The notes: generated from the letters alone by a model not told the origin. Shown: positions 1 to 5,632, counted from the stretch's first letter. The stretch: 6,505 nucleotides of DNA from Spirochaetales bacterium (GCA_011049745.1 DRHE01000073.1:1-6505); one strand, 5' to 3'. Made by a program: numbers and translations.

Positions 1-19
1 AGATGTGTATAAGAGACAG
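1..19 (+). other. Nextera/Tn5 mosaic-end adapter sequence (artefact)
   Basis: The first 19 bases read AGATGTGTATAAGAGACAG, which is exactly the transposase mosaic-end sequence used in Nextera library adapters (established knowledge). It sits flush with the window edge, as expected for an untrimmed read end carried into an assembly. An ATG inside it (position 5) happens to be in frame with the first gene and creates a false start, giving five adapter-encoded residues (MYKRQ). It should not be read as genomic DNA or as a native mobile-element end. Confidence 0.97.
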
Positions 20-889
20 GGCTACAATTATAGGAAATCGGTAGCAACCCACCGTTTCCTGGGGTTAGAGCTCATGCGTGTTTTCCCGCCTAATGCCCGG
101 ATGGTTGGCGCCGTTGCGAATGATGACTGGGAGAACGAGGGCGAAGGGGCAATCAGTTCCTGGCAGGATTTCGAAGCCTTTTCATGGCCTGACCCTGAGA
201 ATGCTGATTTTTCTGTGCTCGAATATTATGAAAAAAATCTGCCCCAAGACATGCGCACCTTTGCGGTAATCGACCTGTGGGAAGTTGTACGTCCTCTTTT
301 TGGCTTTGAGAATTTCTGCTTCAAACTCTATGAAGATCAAGAACTCATCGAAGCGGTAACCAGGAAGGTTGCCGAGTTTAACCTGGCGGTAATAAGGGCT
401 TACTGTGACTTCGACTGCCATGCAGTTATATATTTATCCGATGACCTTGGCTTTAAATCCTCAACCATGCTGGCTCCGGATACTATACGCAAACTTTTTA
501 TGCCCTGGCATAAGGCGATGGCCGACTTAGCCCATAAAAAAGGAAAGTTTGTATTCTTTCATTCATGCGGCCAGATGTATGAATTAATGGATGACTATAT
601 TGACTTTGTCGGTATAGATGCCAAACACTCATTCGAAGAGGTCGTTCTCCCTGTAACAGAAGTAAAAAAACTCTATGGCAGCAGGTTGTCGCTTTTGGGC
701 GGCGTGGATGTTGATCTATTAGCCCGTTCAAATGAAAAAACTATTCGGATAAAAACCCGTGACATTCTTGACAACTGTGTACCGGGTGGAGGATATTTCC
801 TGGGCACCGGCAACTGGGTAACAAACTATATCCCTCTTGAAAATTATCTAACGATGCTTGATGAGGGAAGAAATTGGGATGGATCTTAG
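20..889 (+). CDS. Uroporphyrinogen decarboxylase-fold (URO-D/MtaA/CmuA-like) protein, 5'-truncated
   Basis: This is the C-terminal ~289 residues of a URO-D superfamily protein; the true start is lost where the adapter begins. Family features seen are an acidic DDLGFKSS stretch followed by the 'P-x-x-(I)-R-K-L-F-x-P-W' helix (bases ~443-505), a V-F-F-H-S-C-G motif (His codon 560, Cys codon 566), the 'D-F-V-G-I-D' strand, an LGGVD turn, and a closing G-G-G-Y-F-L-G-T-G-N segment leading into the I-P-L-E-N-Y helix. Known members decarboxylate uroporphyrinogen III or move methyl groups between corrinoid proteins and thiols, the latter using a zinc held by His-x-Cys and a late Cys. Here the late position reads GTGN with no Cys, so zinc-dependent thiol methylation is doubtful. 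Its place beside a GntR regulator and sugar-type enzymes argues against a haem-biosynthesis role. A cytosolic enzyme acting on a catabolic intermediate is inferred; the substrate is unknown. The gene ends with TAG, 73 bases before the regulator. Confidence 0.85.
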   Translation, partial: GYNYRKSVATHRFLGLELMRVFPPNARMVGAVANDDWENEGEGAISSWQDFEAFSWPDPENADFSVLEYYEKNLPQDMRTFAVIDLWEVVRPLFGFENFCFKLYEDQELIEAVTRKVAEFNLAVIRAYCDFDCHAVIYLSDDLGFKSSTMLAPDTIRKLFMPWHKAMADLAHKKGKFVFFHSCGQMYELMDDYIDFVGIDAKHSFEEVVLPVTEVKKLYGSRLSLLGGVDVDLLARSNEKTIRIKTRDILDNCVPGGGYFLGTGNWVTNYIPLENYLTMLDEGRNWDGS

Positions 890-909
890 AAAGCTTGAAT
901 TCAATTGAG

Positions 910-937
910 TTTACATATTCGATATATCTGATATAAT
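910..937 (+). promoter_or_regulatory. Sigma-70-type promoter of the GntR regulator gene
   Basis: A -35-like TTTACA (910-915) and a perfect -10 TATAAT (932-937) are separated by 16 bases in a very AT-rich gap. Transcription would start near 943-945, leaving a leader of about 20 bases with the GAGGT ribosome binding site (952-956) six bases before the ATG at 963. The promoter separates the regulator from the URO-D-like gene upstream and probably also drives the hydroxyacid dehydrogenase downstream. Confidence 0.7.
923..935. promoter_or_regulatory. Candidate GntR operator, 13-bp perfect palindrome over the -10 box
   Basis: TATATC-T-GATATA is a perfect inverted repeat with a one-base centre, and its right arm overlaps the TATAAT -10 box. 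GntR/FCD regulators bind short dyads as dimers and often control their own genes (known), so this position fits autorepression. AT-rich DNA yields palindromes by chance more easily, so assignment to this regulator is inference. Confidence 0.4.
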
Positions 938-962
938 AGTAATATACAAATGAGGTAGAATT

Positions 963-1640
963 ATGACAATTTTGCAAACTGAATATCAGAAAATCTATGA
1001 AGCTGTAAGAAATGCTATTATTTCAGGGGAATATTCGCCTGGGGAGAAGCTGCCGCAAAGGAAGCTGGCTGAAAGATTCAATGGCACTACTATCACTATA
1101 AGAGAGGTATTAAGAACTCTCGAGAAAGACAAGTTGATTGTAATGATACCTAAATGGGGGGCGATTGTAGAAGAAATTACTGAAGAAAAAATCTATGGGA
1201 AATATGCTGTGCGTGAAGCGCTTGAAGCAATGGCTGCAAAGTTAGCCTGTCAAAAAATAGATAATGAAGAAAAGAAGAAACTAATTAAGCTTGCTAAAAG
1301 GAGTGATAAGGATCTTCTCAGTGATAATTTAAGCCCATTAGAGAAGGCTAACCTCCATTATACCCTGCATGAGGAAATCGTTAACACTACAGGTTGCAAT
1401 GAGTTGATTGAAGCGATAAACCAGGAAAACTTGTATCTGATCCTCCTTCAAAATGCATATCATATAAATTGGAAAAGCAACAAACCGAATTGGCACACTC
1501 TGCTTGTGAAGGCAATCATCTCCAGAGATCCGGATTTTGCAGAAAAAACTATGAAAGAACATGTAAGGGTTGGTTGTCGTATGGAGATAGAGGCATTCAG
1601 GAACGGAAAAAAGGATCTTACGGGATTGCCGGGCAGATAG
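963..1640 (+). CDS. GntR-family transcriptional regulator, FadR/FCD subfamily
   Basis: A 225-residue regulator of normal length for the subfamily. Residues ~7-70 form the winged helix-turn-helix: 'Y-E-A-V-R-N-A-I-I-S-G-E-Y-S-P-G-E-K-L', then Q-R-K-L-A-E-R-F, the recognition helix region T-I-T-I-R-E-V-L-R-T-L-E and a wing ending near I-V-E-E. The usual family signature is S-R-T-P-V-R-E-A-L; here the residues before R-E are T-I-T-I. Residues ~75-215 form the helical FCD ligand domain, with His136, His178 and His200 in the places of the metal-binding histidines. The acidic ligand normally four residues before the first His appears replaced (L-H-Y-T-L-H). The ATG at 963 has a GAGGT site at 952-956. 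FCD proteins usually sense organic or sugar acids and regulate the adjacent catabolic operon; the ligand here cannot be told. The gene looks more AT-rich than its neighbours (18 of 60 bases are G or C at 1261-1320). It is followed after 68 bases by the dehydrogenase and is likely cotranscribed with it. Confidence 0.92.
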   Translation: MTILQTEYQKIYEAVRNAIISGEYSPGEKLPQRKLAERFNGTTITIREVLRTLEKDKLIVMIPKWGAIVEEITEEKIYGKYAVREALEAMAAKLACQKIDNEEKKKLIKLAKRSDKDLLSDNLSPLEKANLHYTLHEEIVNTTGCNELIEAINQENLYLILLQNAYHINWKSNKPNWHTLLVKAIISRDPDFAEKTMKEHVRVGCRMEIEAFRNGKKDLTGLPGR

Positions 1641-1696
1641 ATCATCACAAAAAATGAAAAGGCTCTCAATGCAGTTGTCAGAGGTTGTGAAAAGGC

Positions 1697-1703
1697 AGGG
1701 GGA
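1697..1703 (+). promoter_or_regulatory. Ribosome binding site deciding a TTG start
   Basis: AGGGGGA lies five bases before the TTG at 1709 and is the only good Shine-Dalgarno match near this gene's 5' end. It supports the TTG over the in-frame GTG at 1724. Confidence 0.65.
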
Positions 1704-1708
1704 AAGAA

Positions 1709-2722
1709 TTGAAAGAACCGGTTGTGATCACGGAAAAAGAGTACGGAAAAGGGGAGCATTTCTTTTCTGAATATGCTGACTCCATTCAATGGATACCCTG
1801 CCATGTAGATGAGATAGCAGTAACCCGGAGTATTGAAGCTTCTGGTGCCAGGATCCTCGTTTTAGGTGTTGAGCGATATAGCGGCAGCCTTTATCCGGCC
1901 CTGGCTGGAAACGCAGGTGCAGGCCCCGGATTGATTGCTCGACATGGTGTGGGGTTTGACGGGATAAACTTGGATCTCTGCCGGAAACATAATATTTTCC
2001 TTACCATAACTCCGGGAAGCCTGGATCGATCTGTGGCAGAGCATGTAATGGCCCTGTTGCTGAGTACGGCAAGAAATATTCCGGCTCTGGACAACCGAAT
2101 GCACAATGACCGGTTCAATCCGAAAACAGGCTTTGAGCTTTTCAACAAGATATTAGGGATTGCCGGCTTTGGCAATATTGGTAAGAAGGTGGCCCTGATT
2201 GCTTCCAAAGGCTTTGGCATGCAGGTAAGTGCCTATGACTCCCTGTCGTTAGCCGAACAGGCAGCAAAAGAAAGATTGTCCTCAGATGCTTTTTTATCCA
2301 ATTACGGGGTTCATGAGTATTTTACCGATTTTGATTCCTTCATCAAGAAGGTCAACATACTAACCATCCATCTGCCGGTAAATCAAAGCACCCGGTATTA
2401 TTTCAATTCAGAACGTCTGGGCAAGATGAATCCTGATAGCATTTTGATCAACACGGGTCGGGGTGCCCTCGTGGATGAGAAAGCTCTGTATACAGCTCTA
2501 TCTTCCAGGCGGCTGAAAGCTGCAGCTATTGACGTTTTCAATCATGAGCCCTATGAGCCTGTTTCCCCCGAATATGACCTGAGGAAGCTTCCCAACATTA
2601 TTCTAACCCCGCATGTAGCCTCGGATACCTTTGAAGCTAATGAAAGCATGCAAAGAAAGGTTGTGGATAATATTCACCTTTTCCTGGAAGACAAACATGA
2701 AGAGATGACCCGGGTGGTCTGA
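1709..2722 (+). CDS. D-isomer-specific 2-hydroxyacid dehydrogenase (NAD-dependent)
   Basis: This 337-residue cytosolic oxidoreductase would interconvert a 2-keto acid and a D-2-hydroxy acid. Residues ~1-105 form the first part of the substrate domain, including A-R-H-G-V-G-F-D-G-I-N-L-D (78-90). The Rossmann domain carries G-F-G-N-I-G (153-158) and an Asp at 177 after the second strand, which points to NAD rather than NADP. The catalytic trio is visible: Arg251 in N-T-G-R-G-A-L-V-D, Glu280 in D-V-F-N-H-E-P and His302 in T-P-H-V-A-S. Length and motifs match the SerA/glyoxylate-hydroxypyruvate reductase/D-lactate dehydrogenase superfamily, but no ACT domain is present, so it is not a long phosphoglycerate dehydrogenase. 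The TTG start is chosen because of the AGGGGGA site. The exact substrate is unknown; being next to a GntR/FCD gene suggests a sugar-acid or C3-C6 keto-acid step. It ends with TGA at 2720-2722 and no clear terminator follows. Confidence 0.93.
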   Translation: MKEPVVITEKEYGKGEHFFSEYADSIQWIPCHVDEIAVTRSIEASGARILVLGVERYSGSLYPALAGNAGAGPGLIARHGVGFDGINLDLCRKHNIFLTITPGSLDRSVAEHVMALLLSTARNIPALDNRMHNDRFNPKTGFELFNKILGIAGFGNIGKKVALIASKGFGMQVSAYDSLSLAEQAAKERLSSDAFLSNYGVHEYFTDFDSFIKKVNILTIHLPVNQSTRYYFNSERLGKMNPDSILINTGRGALVDEKALYTALSSRRLKAAAIDVFNHEPYEPVSPEYDLRKLPNIILTPHVASDTFEANESMQRKVVDNIHLFLEDKHEEMTRVV

Positions 2723-2788
2723 GGGACGATAGCAGGGCACATAGAAAAGTTTATAGAAGCACAAGCTGCCTTGACAGTGGCGTCAATA

Positions 2789-2813
2789 GCCCGGAGCTCT
2801 TTGATGGACTTGA
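2789..2813 (+). repeat. 25-bp exact direct repeat, copy 1 (non-coding, upstream of vapB)
   Basis: These 25 bases, beginning GCCCGGAGCTC and ending GGACTTGA, are identical to 3985-4009 inside the aldo/keto reductase gene. In the reductase frame both copies spell P-E-L-F-D-G-L. Here there is no functional reductase gene around them, so this copy looks like a leftover fragment or short transfer. Weaker similarity may extend upstream (both sides have a 'ctgcc...gacag' pattern). The right end of the repeat provides the first bases of a TTGACT that could serve as a vapB -35 box. Confidence 0.9.
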
Positions 2814-2854
2814 CTATTATGTATATATTATATACGTTTAAATAGAATATATAC
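2810..2854 (+). promoter_or_regulatory. Probable vapBC promoter/operator with 15-bp perfect palindrome
   Basis: GTATATA-T-TATATAC (2821-2835) is a perfect 15-base dyad, and a third half-site TATATAC recurs at 2848-2854, 19 bases after the first TATATAC. A TTGACT at 2810-2815 and a TTGATG at 2801-2806 are possible -35 boxes. TTGATG gives a 17-base spacer to TATATT (2824-2829), while TTGACT gives 15 bases to TATACG (2831-2836). VapB-type antitoxins bind such dyads over their own promoter with VapC as co-repressor (known family behaviour). Exact promoter elements are uncertain. Confidence 0.5.
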
Positions 2855-2858
2855 AATT

Positions 2859-2863
2859 GGGGG
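2859..2863 (+). promoter_or_regulatory. Ribosome binding site of vapB
   Basis: GGGGG lies seven bases before the ATG at 2871. A TTG two codons upstream (2865) would leave almost no spacing, so the ATG is the better start. Confidence 0.55.
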
Positions 2864-2870
2864 TTTGGCA

Positions 2871-3134
2871 ATGGCATTAAGTATACGCAATAAAAAAGCG
2901 GAAGCATTGGCCCGAAAACTATCAGCGGAATGCGGCCGGACAATCACCCATGTAATTATTGAAGCATTGGAAGAAAAGCTGGAACGAATAAACGGTAGAA
3001 AGATGGTAGACACCATCTTTGAAAACATCATGGAAATTTCTTCAAGGTGCCGTAATCTGCCTGATATTGATATGCGAACTGCAGATGAGATACTGGAATA
3101 TAATGAACATGGGATGATCAGCAGTGGTTATTGA
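2871..3134 (+). CDS. vapB: VapB-type antitoxin (PSK/Rv0623-like)
   Basis: An 87-residue antitoxin. Its N-terminal ~45 residues (A-L-S-I-R-N-K-K-A-E-A-L-A-R-K-L, then G-R-T-I-T-H-V-I-I-E-A-L) match the short DNA-binding region of the Rv0623-like 'PSK' antitoxin family, which dimerises and binds its own promoter. The C-terminal tail R-T-A-D-E-I-L-E-Y-N-E-H-G is the family's typical toxin-wrapping segment. The middle, about residues 45-65, is longer and less conserved. It is expected to neutralise VapC by covering the PIN active site and to repress the operon with it. The gene overlaps vapC by 11 bases, the usual antitoxin-first, translationally coupled order. The upstream palindromes fit autoregulation. 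Confidence 0.88.
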   Translation: MALSIRNKKAEALARKLSAECGRTITHVIIEALEEKLERINGRKMVDTIFENIMEISSRCRNLPDIDMRTADEILEYNEHGMISSGY

Positions 3135-3516
3135 CACTTCAGCAGTGCTGGCCATTTTACTGGGAGAAGAAGAAGCTGAGCAGTTTGCTAAGGCAATTGC
3201 TGCTGACCATAAAAGGCTTATGAGCGCCTTTTCCGCGCTGGAAACAGGAATTGTGATAGAAGCGAGGAAGGGGCCGGCAGGGGCACGGGAATGGGATGTT
3301 CTATTACACCAGGCGGCTATTGATATAATTCCCTTTACATCAGATCAATACACTCATGCCCGGAGGGCATGGAGAAGGTATGGCAAAGGAAAACATGCTG
3401 CTGCTTTTAATATCGGCGACTGCTGTTCTTATGCCCTGTCGAGGTTTTCAGATGAACCATTGCTCTTCAAGGGAAATAATTTTAATAAAACTGATTTAAA
3501 AACCCTCTCTTTTTAG
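3124..3516 (+). CDS. vapC: VapC-type PIN-domain ribonuclease toxin, with Asn at the fourth acidic position
   Basis: A 130-residue PIN-domain protein of normal VapC length, starting at GTG inside the end of vapB. An in-frame TGA at 3115-3117 rules out any earlier start. Acidic active-site residues seen are Asp4 (V-I-D-T-S-A), Glu40 (S-A-L-E-T-G) and Asp99 (N-I-G-D-C-C-S-Y-A-L). The segment R-R-A-W-R-R-Y-G-K-G-K-H and the ending L-L-F-K-G-x-x-F-x-K-T-D are family hallmarks. Relatives of this kind usually end K-G-[DN]-D-F; here it is K-G-N-N-F, so the fourth Mg2+-coordinating acidic position (119) is Asn (AAT). VapC toxins cleave tRNA or rRNA and arrest growth. Activity may be reduced or may use Asp124 instead; this cannot be decided here. 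The partner antitoxin looks intact. Confidence 0.9.
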   Translation: MVIDTSAVLAILLGEEEAEQFAKAIAADHKRLMSAFSALETGIVIEARKGPAGAREWDVLLHQAAIDIIPFTSDQYTHARRAWRRYGKGKHAAAFNIGDCCSYALSRFSDEPLLFKGNNFNKTDLKTLSF

Positions 3517-3584
3517 CTAAGAAGGAAGGCTTGAGAGGAATTTTAAGTTGGTGCAGGCCTCTGCCTGATTAATATAAAGATATT

Positions 3585-3591
3585 GGAGGTG
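3585..3591 (+). promoter_or_regulatory. Ribosome binding site of the aldo/keto reductase gene
   Basis: GGAGGTG, a near-perfect Shine-Dalgarno sequence, lies five bases before the GTG at 3597 and fixes that start. The 80-base gap after vapC (3517-3596) also has a TATAAA at 3573-3578, but it is too close to this site to be a convincing promoter. No strong terminator is seen; CCTCTC (3504-3509) and GAGAGG (3533-3538) can only form a weak stem with a long loop. Confidence 0.75.
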
Positions 3592-3596
3592 TAACT

Positions 3597-4580
3597 GTGA
3601 AATATCGTGATCTGGGCCGGACGGGAATGAAAGTCTCTGAGATCAGCTTCGGTGGCTGGGCTATAGGCGGTGGCTGGGGCAAAGTGGATGATAATGAATC
3701 GCTTGCCGCCCTGCACCGGGCGATTGACCTGGGAGTTAATTTCATTGACACTGCAGATGTATATGGCATGGGGCGTAGTGAAAAATTAATAGGTAGGCTG
3801 TGCAAGGAGCGTTCTGAGAATATCTACGTTGCCACCAAAGCAGGGCGCCGCCTCAATCCCCATGCGGCTGCCGGATACACAATTGAGAACATTACCAGTT
3901 TCGTAGAACATAGTCTGGAAAACCTGCAGGTAGAGGCCCTTGATTTGCTTCAGCTCCACTGCCCTCCGACAGAGGTCTACTACCGCCCGGAGCTCTTTGA
4001 TGGACTTGATCGATTGGTTCAGGCCGGGAAGCTGAAAAATTACGGGGTCAGTGTGGAAAAGATAGAAGAGGCGCTAAAAGCCATTGAGTACACGGGGGTA
4101 AAGACCGTTCAGATAATTTTTAACATGTTCCGGCACAGGCCTTCTGAGCTCTTCTTCCGGGAAGCCAGGCAAAAGAAGATTGGTATCTTAACCCGGGTAC
4201 CGCTTGCCAGCGGTCTGCTTACCGGAAAACTGAGCAGGGACAGTATATTCGAGAAGGATGACCATCGGAACTATAATCGCGATGGCGAGGCCTTTGACCG
4301 CGGTGAGACATTTTCAGGGGTTGATTTTGAGAAAGGGCTTAAGGCGGTTGAAGAAATAAGAAAGATCCTCCCGGAGGGGATGACCATGGCCCAGTTTGCG
4401 CTGCGCTGGATCCTATCTTTCGATGTTGTATCATGTGCTATTCCGGGCAGTAAGCGTCCTTCGCAGGCGGCGGACAATGTCAAAGCCTCCGATTTGACGG
4501 CGCTCGATTCAGAGCAGCTAAAGAGGATCAAAGAGATCTATGAAGAGTACATCAAAACTGATGTACATCAGCGCTGGTAA
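3597..4580 (+). CDS. Aldo/keto reductase (IolS/YhdN-like group)
   Basis: A complete 327-residue NAD(P)H-dependent reductase of the (beta/alpha)8 barrel fold. The start is K-Y-R-D-L-G-R-T-G-M-K-V-S with F-G-G-W-A-I-G-G-G-W-G, as in the AKR11-like bacterial group. The catalytic tetrad is complete: Asp51 (F-I-D-T-A), Tyr56 (D-V-Y-G), Lys81 (A-T-K-A-G) and His121 (L-Q-L-H-C). The cofactor motif I-P-G-S-K-R-P-S-Q-A-A-D-N-V lies at 282-295, its Lys and Arg fitting NADPH phosphate binding. It would reduce an aldehyde or ketone, or oxidise a sugar alcohol, in the cytosol. Proximity to an IolG-like dehydrogenase brings to mind inositol loci with IolS, but the substrate is inference. The start is GTG with a strong GGAGGTG site. 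Codons for residues ~130-137 contain the 25-bp sequence also found upstream of vapB. The gene converges with the next one, 16 bases between stops. Confidence 0.93.
   Translation: MKYRDLGRTGMKVSEISFGGWAIGGGWGKVDDNESLAALHRAIDLGVNFIDTADVYGMGRSEKLIGRLCKERSENIYVATKAGRRLNPHAAAGYTIENITSFVEHSLENLQVEALDLLQLHCPPTEVYYRPELFDGLDRLVQAGKLKNYGVSVEKIEEALKAIEYTGVKTVQIIFNMFRHRPSELFFREARQKKIGILTRVPLASGLLTGKLSRDSIFEKDDHRNYNRDGEAFDRGETFSGVDFEKGLKAVEEIRKILPEGMTMAQFALRWILSFDVVSCAIPGSKRPSQAADNVKASDLTALDSEQLKRIKEIYEEYIKTDVHQRW
3985..4009 (+). repeat. 25-bp exact direct repeat, copy 2 (inside aldo/keto reductase)
   Basis: Identical to 2789-2813. Here it is coding sequence (R-P-E-L-F-D-G-L-D, about residues 130-138) within an intact gene, so this is presumably the source or full-length relative. 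The two copies are in the same orientation, 1196 bases apart, and enclose vapBC together with the 5' part of the reductase gene. Confidence 0.9.
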
Positions 4581-4596
4581 CCTGATAAAAAATGTA

Positions 4597-5613
4597 TTAA
4601 TAGAGCTCAGCGAGCTTCACCGGCCGGTTCTCCTCAAGGGATTTTTTGGCGGCCTGGCCCATAACCACGGGTATGCGCCCGTCTATGCCGGTAACTGCGG
4701 GGATTTCATCATCTAAAATGCAGCGGCTGAACTCCTTAATCTCAAGAAGAAATGCTTCCCGGTAGCGTTCCACAAAAAAGAAGAGCGGGGGTTCTTCCTG
4801 CACACCTGCTCCGGTTGTCAGGCTGGTTCGATTCTGCAGCTCATTTTCAATTCTTACCATTCCACCCGATCCGAACAGCTCAACCCTCTGGTCATAGCCA
4901 TATCCGGATTTACGGCAGCAGTCTATAGTGCCAATAATGCCATTCTTGAATTTCATGGTAACCACAGCAGTATCTACATCGCCGGCCCTACCGATTTCCG
5001 GATCAACCATAGCTCCCGCCGCAGTGTAGATTTCCTCTACTTCACTGCCCACCAGGTAGCGCGCCATGTCAAAATCGTGGATCATCATGTCCAGGAAAAG
5101 GCCGCCGGATACTTTGATATAGGAAATACTGGGCGGCTCAGGGTCCCTGCTGGTTATGCGGAGGATATAGAGCTTGCCGAGAGTTCCCTCCCGGAACAGG
5201 GTGCGAACCTTTACGAAATTTGGATCGTAGCGGCGTTGAAAGCCAATTTGAAGCTTTACCCCTGCACGCTCTACCTTCTGTAAAGCCTTATCAATCCTGG
5301 AAAGGTTATAATCAATAGGTTTTTCGCAGAAGATATGCTTTCCCGCTTCTGAAGCATCTTCGATGATCCGGGAGTGGGTATCGGTGCTGGAACAGATCAA
5401 AACAGCATCTATGTCCGGGTTGTCCAGAATAGCCCGGTAATCCTTTGCCACAGCGGCAATATCATACTCGGCCGCGCATTGCTCGGCTGTCTTTGGATCG
5501 ATATCTGTTATGGCTGCAAGCCGGGCATCAGGAATATGATAGGCCAGGTTTTCAGCATGAACTCGGCCGATTCTACCGGCGCCAATCACACCCACATTCA
5601 CTTTAGCTCTCAT
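4597..5613 (-). CDS. iolG: Gfo/Idh/MocA-family dehydrogenase, inositol 2-dehydrogenase-like
   Basis: A full-length 338-residue NAD(P)-dependent dehydrogenase. The N-terminal Rossmann domain has G-A-G-R-I-G-R-V-H-A-E-N (11-22) and an Asp after the second strand (T-D-I-D, ~36-39). C-E-K-P-I (96-100) gives catalytic Lys98. The C-terminal domain has G-F-Q-R-R-Y-D (124-130), S-R-D-P-E-P-P (155-161) and D-M-M-I-H-D-F-D (175-182). Lys98, Asp175 and His179 match in spacing the Lys97/Asp172/His176 trio of Bacillus subtilis inositol dehydrogenase. It would oxidise myo-inositol or a similar cyclitol or pyranose at one hydroxyl to a ketone; other rare-sugar or inositol isomers remain possible, so the symbol is a best guess. 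Start ATG (5613-5611) is preceded by GAGAGGG (5624-5618). It lies 19 bases downstream of the permease stop and is very probably in the same operon. Confidence 0.88.
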   Translation of the reverse strand: MRAKVNVGVIGAGRIGRVHAENLAYHIPDARLAAITDIDPKTAEQCAAEYDIAAVAKDYRAILDNPDIDAVLICSSTDTHSRIIEDASEAGKHIFCEKPIDYNLSRIDKALQKVERAGVKLQIGFQRRYDPNFVKVRTLFREGTLGKLYILRITSRDPEPPSISYIKVSGGLFLDMMIHDFDMARYLVGSEVEEIYTAAGAMVDPEIGRAGDVDTAVVTMKFKNGIIGTIDCCRKSGYGYDQRVELFGSGGMVRIENELQNRTSLTTGAGVQEEPPLFFFVERYREAFLLEIKEFSRCILDDEIPAVTGIDGRIPVVMGQAAKKSLEENRPVKLAELY

Positions 5614-5617
5614 GTTT

Positions 5618-5624
5618 CCCTCTC
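5618..5624 (-). promoter_or_regulatory. Ribosome binding site of the IolG-like gene
   Basis: On the - strand GAGAGGG lies four bases before the ATG and within the 19-base gap after the permease stop. This fixes the start and leaves no room for a separate promoter, supporting one transcript for permease and dehydrogenase. Confidence 0.6.
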
Positions 5625-5632
5625 AACGGCCA

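Noticed and set aside
891..902. AAGCTTGAATTC, adjacent HindIII and EcoRI sites resembling a cloning polylinker
   Set aside because: Only two sites, with natural promoter sequence continuing smoothly into the gntR gene; no other vector sequence nearby. Coincidence is more likely.
1656..1769. 38-codon ATG frame between gntR and the dehydrogenase gene
   Set aside because: It runs into the dehydrogenase in another frame, has no ribosome binding site and resembles nothing; the gap is better explained as a short intergenic leader.
1460..1804. 114-codon open frame on the - strand
   Set aside because: It overlaps the end of the GntR gene and the start of the hydroxyacid dehydrogenase in antisense, shows no recognisable motif, and both overlapped genes are strongly supported.
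2674..2943. 89-codon - strand frame over the vapB upstream region
   Set aside because: It covers the dehydrogenase 3' end, the promoter dyads and vapB in antisense; its sequence is low in conserved features and is explained by AT-rich dyads.
3554..3567. CAGGC-CTCT-GCCTG hairpin before the aldo/keto reductase
   Set aside because: Five-base stem without a following T run; too weak to call a terminator or regulatory element.
4560..4585. GATGTACATC palindrome and ATCAG...CTGAT stem at the end of the reductase gene as a terminator
   Set aside because: The stem is only five base pairs with a ten-base loop and is followed by A residues, not a T tract, on the + strand; no proper terminator on either strand.
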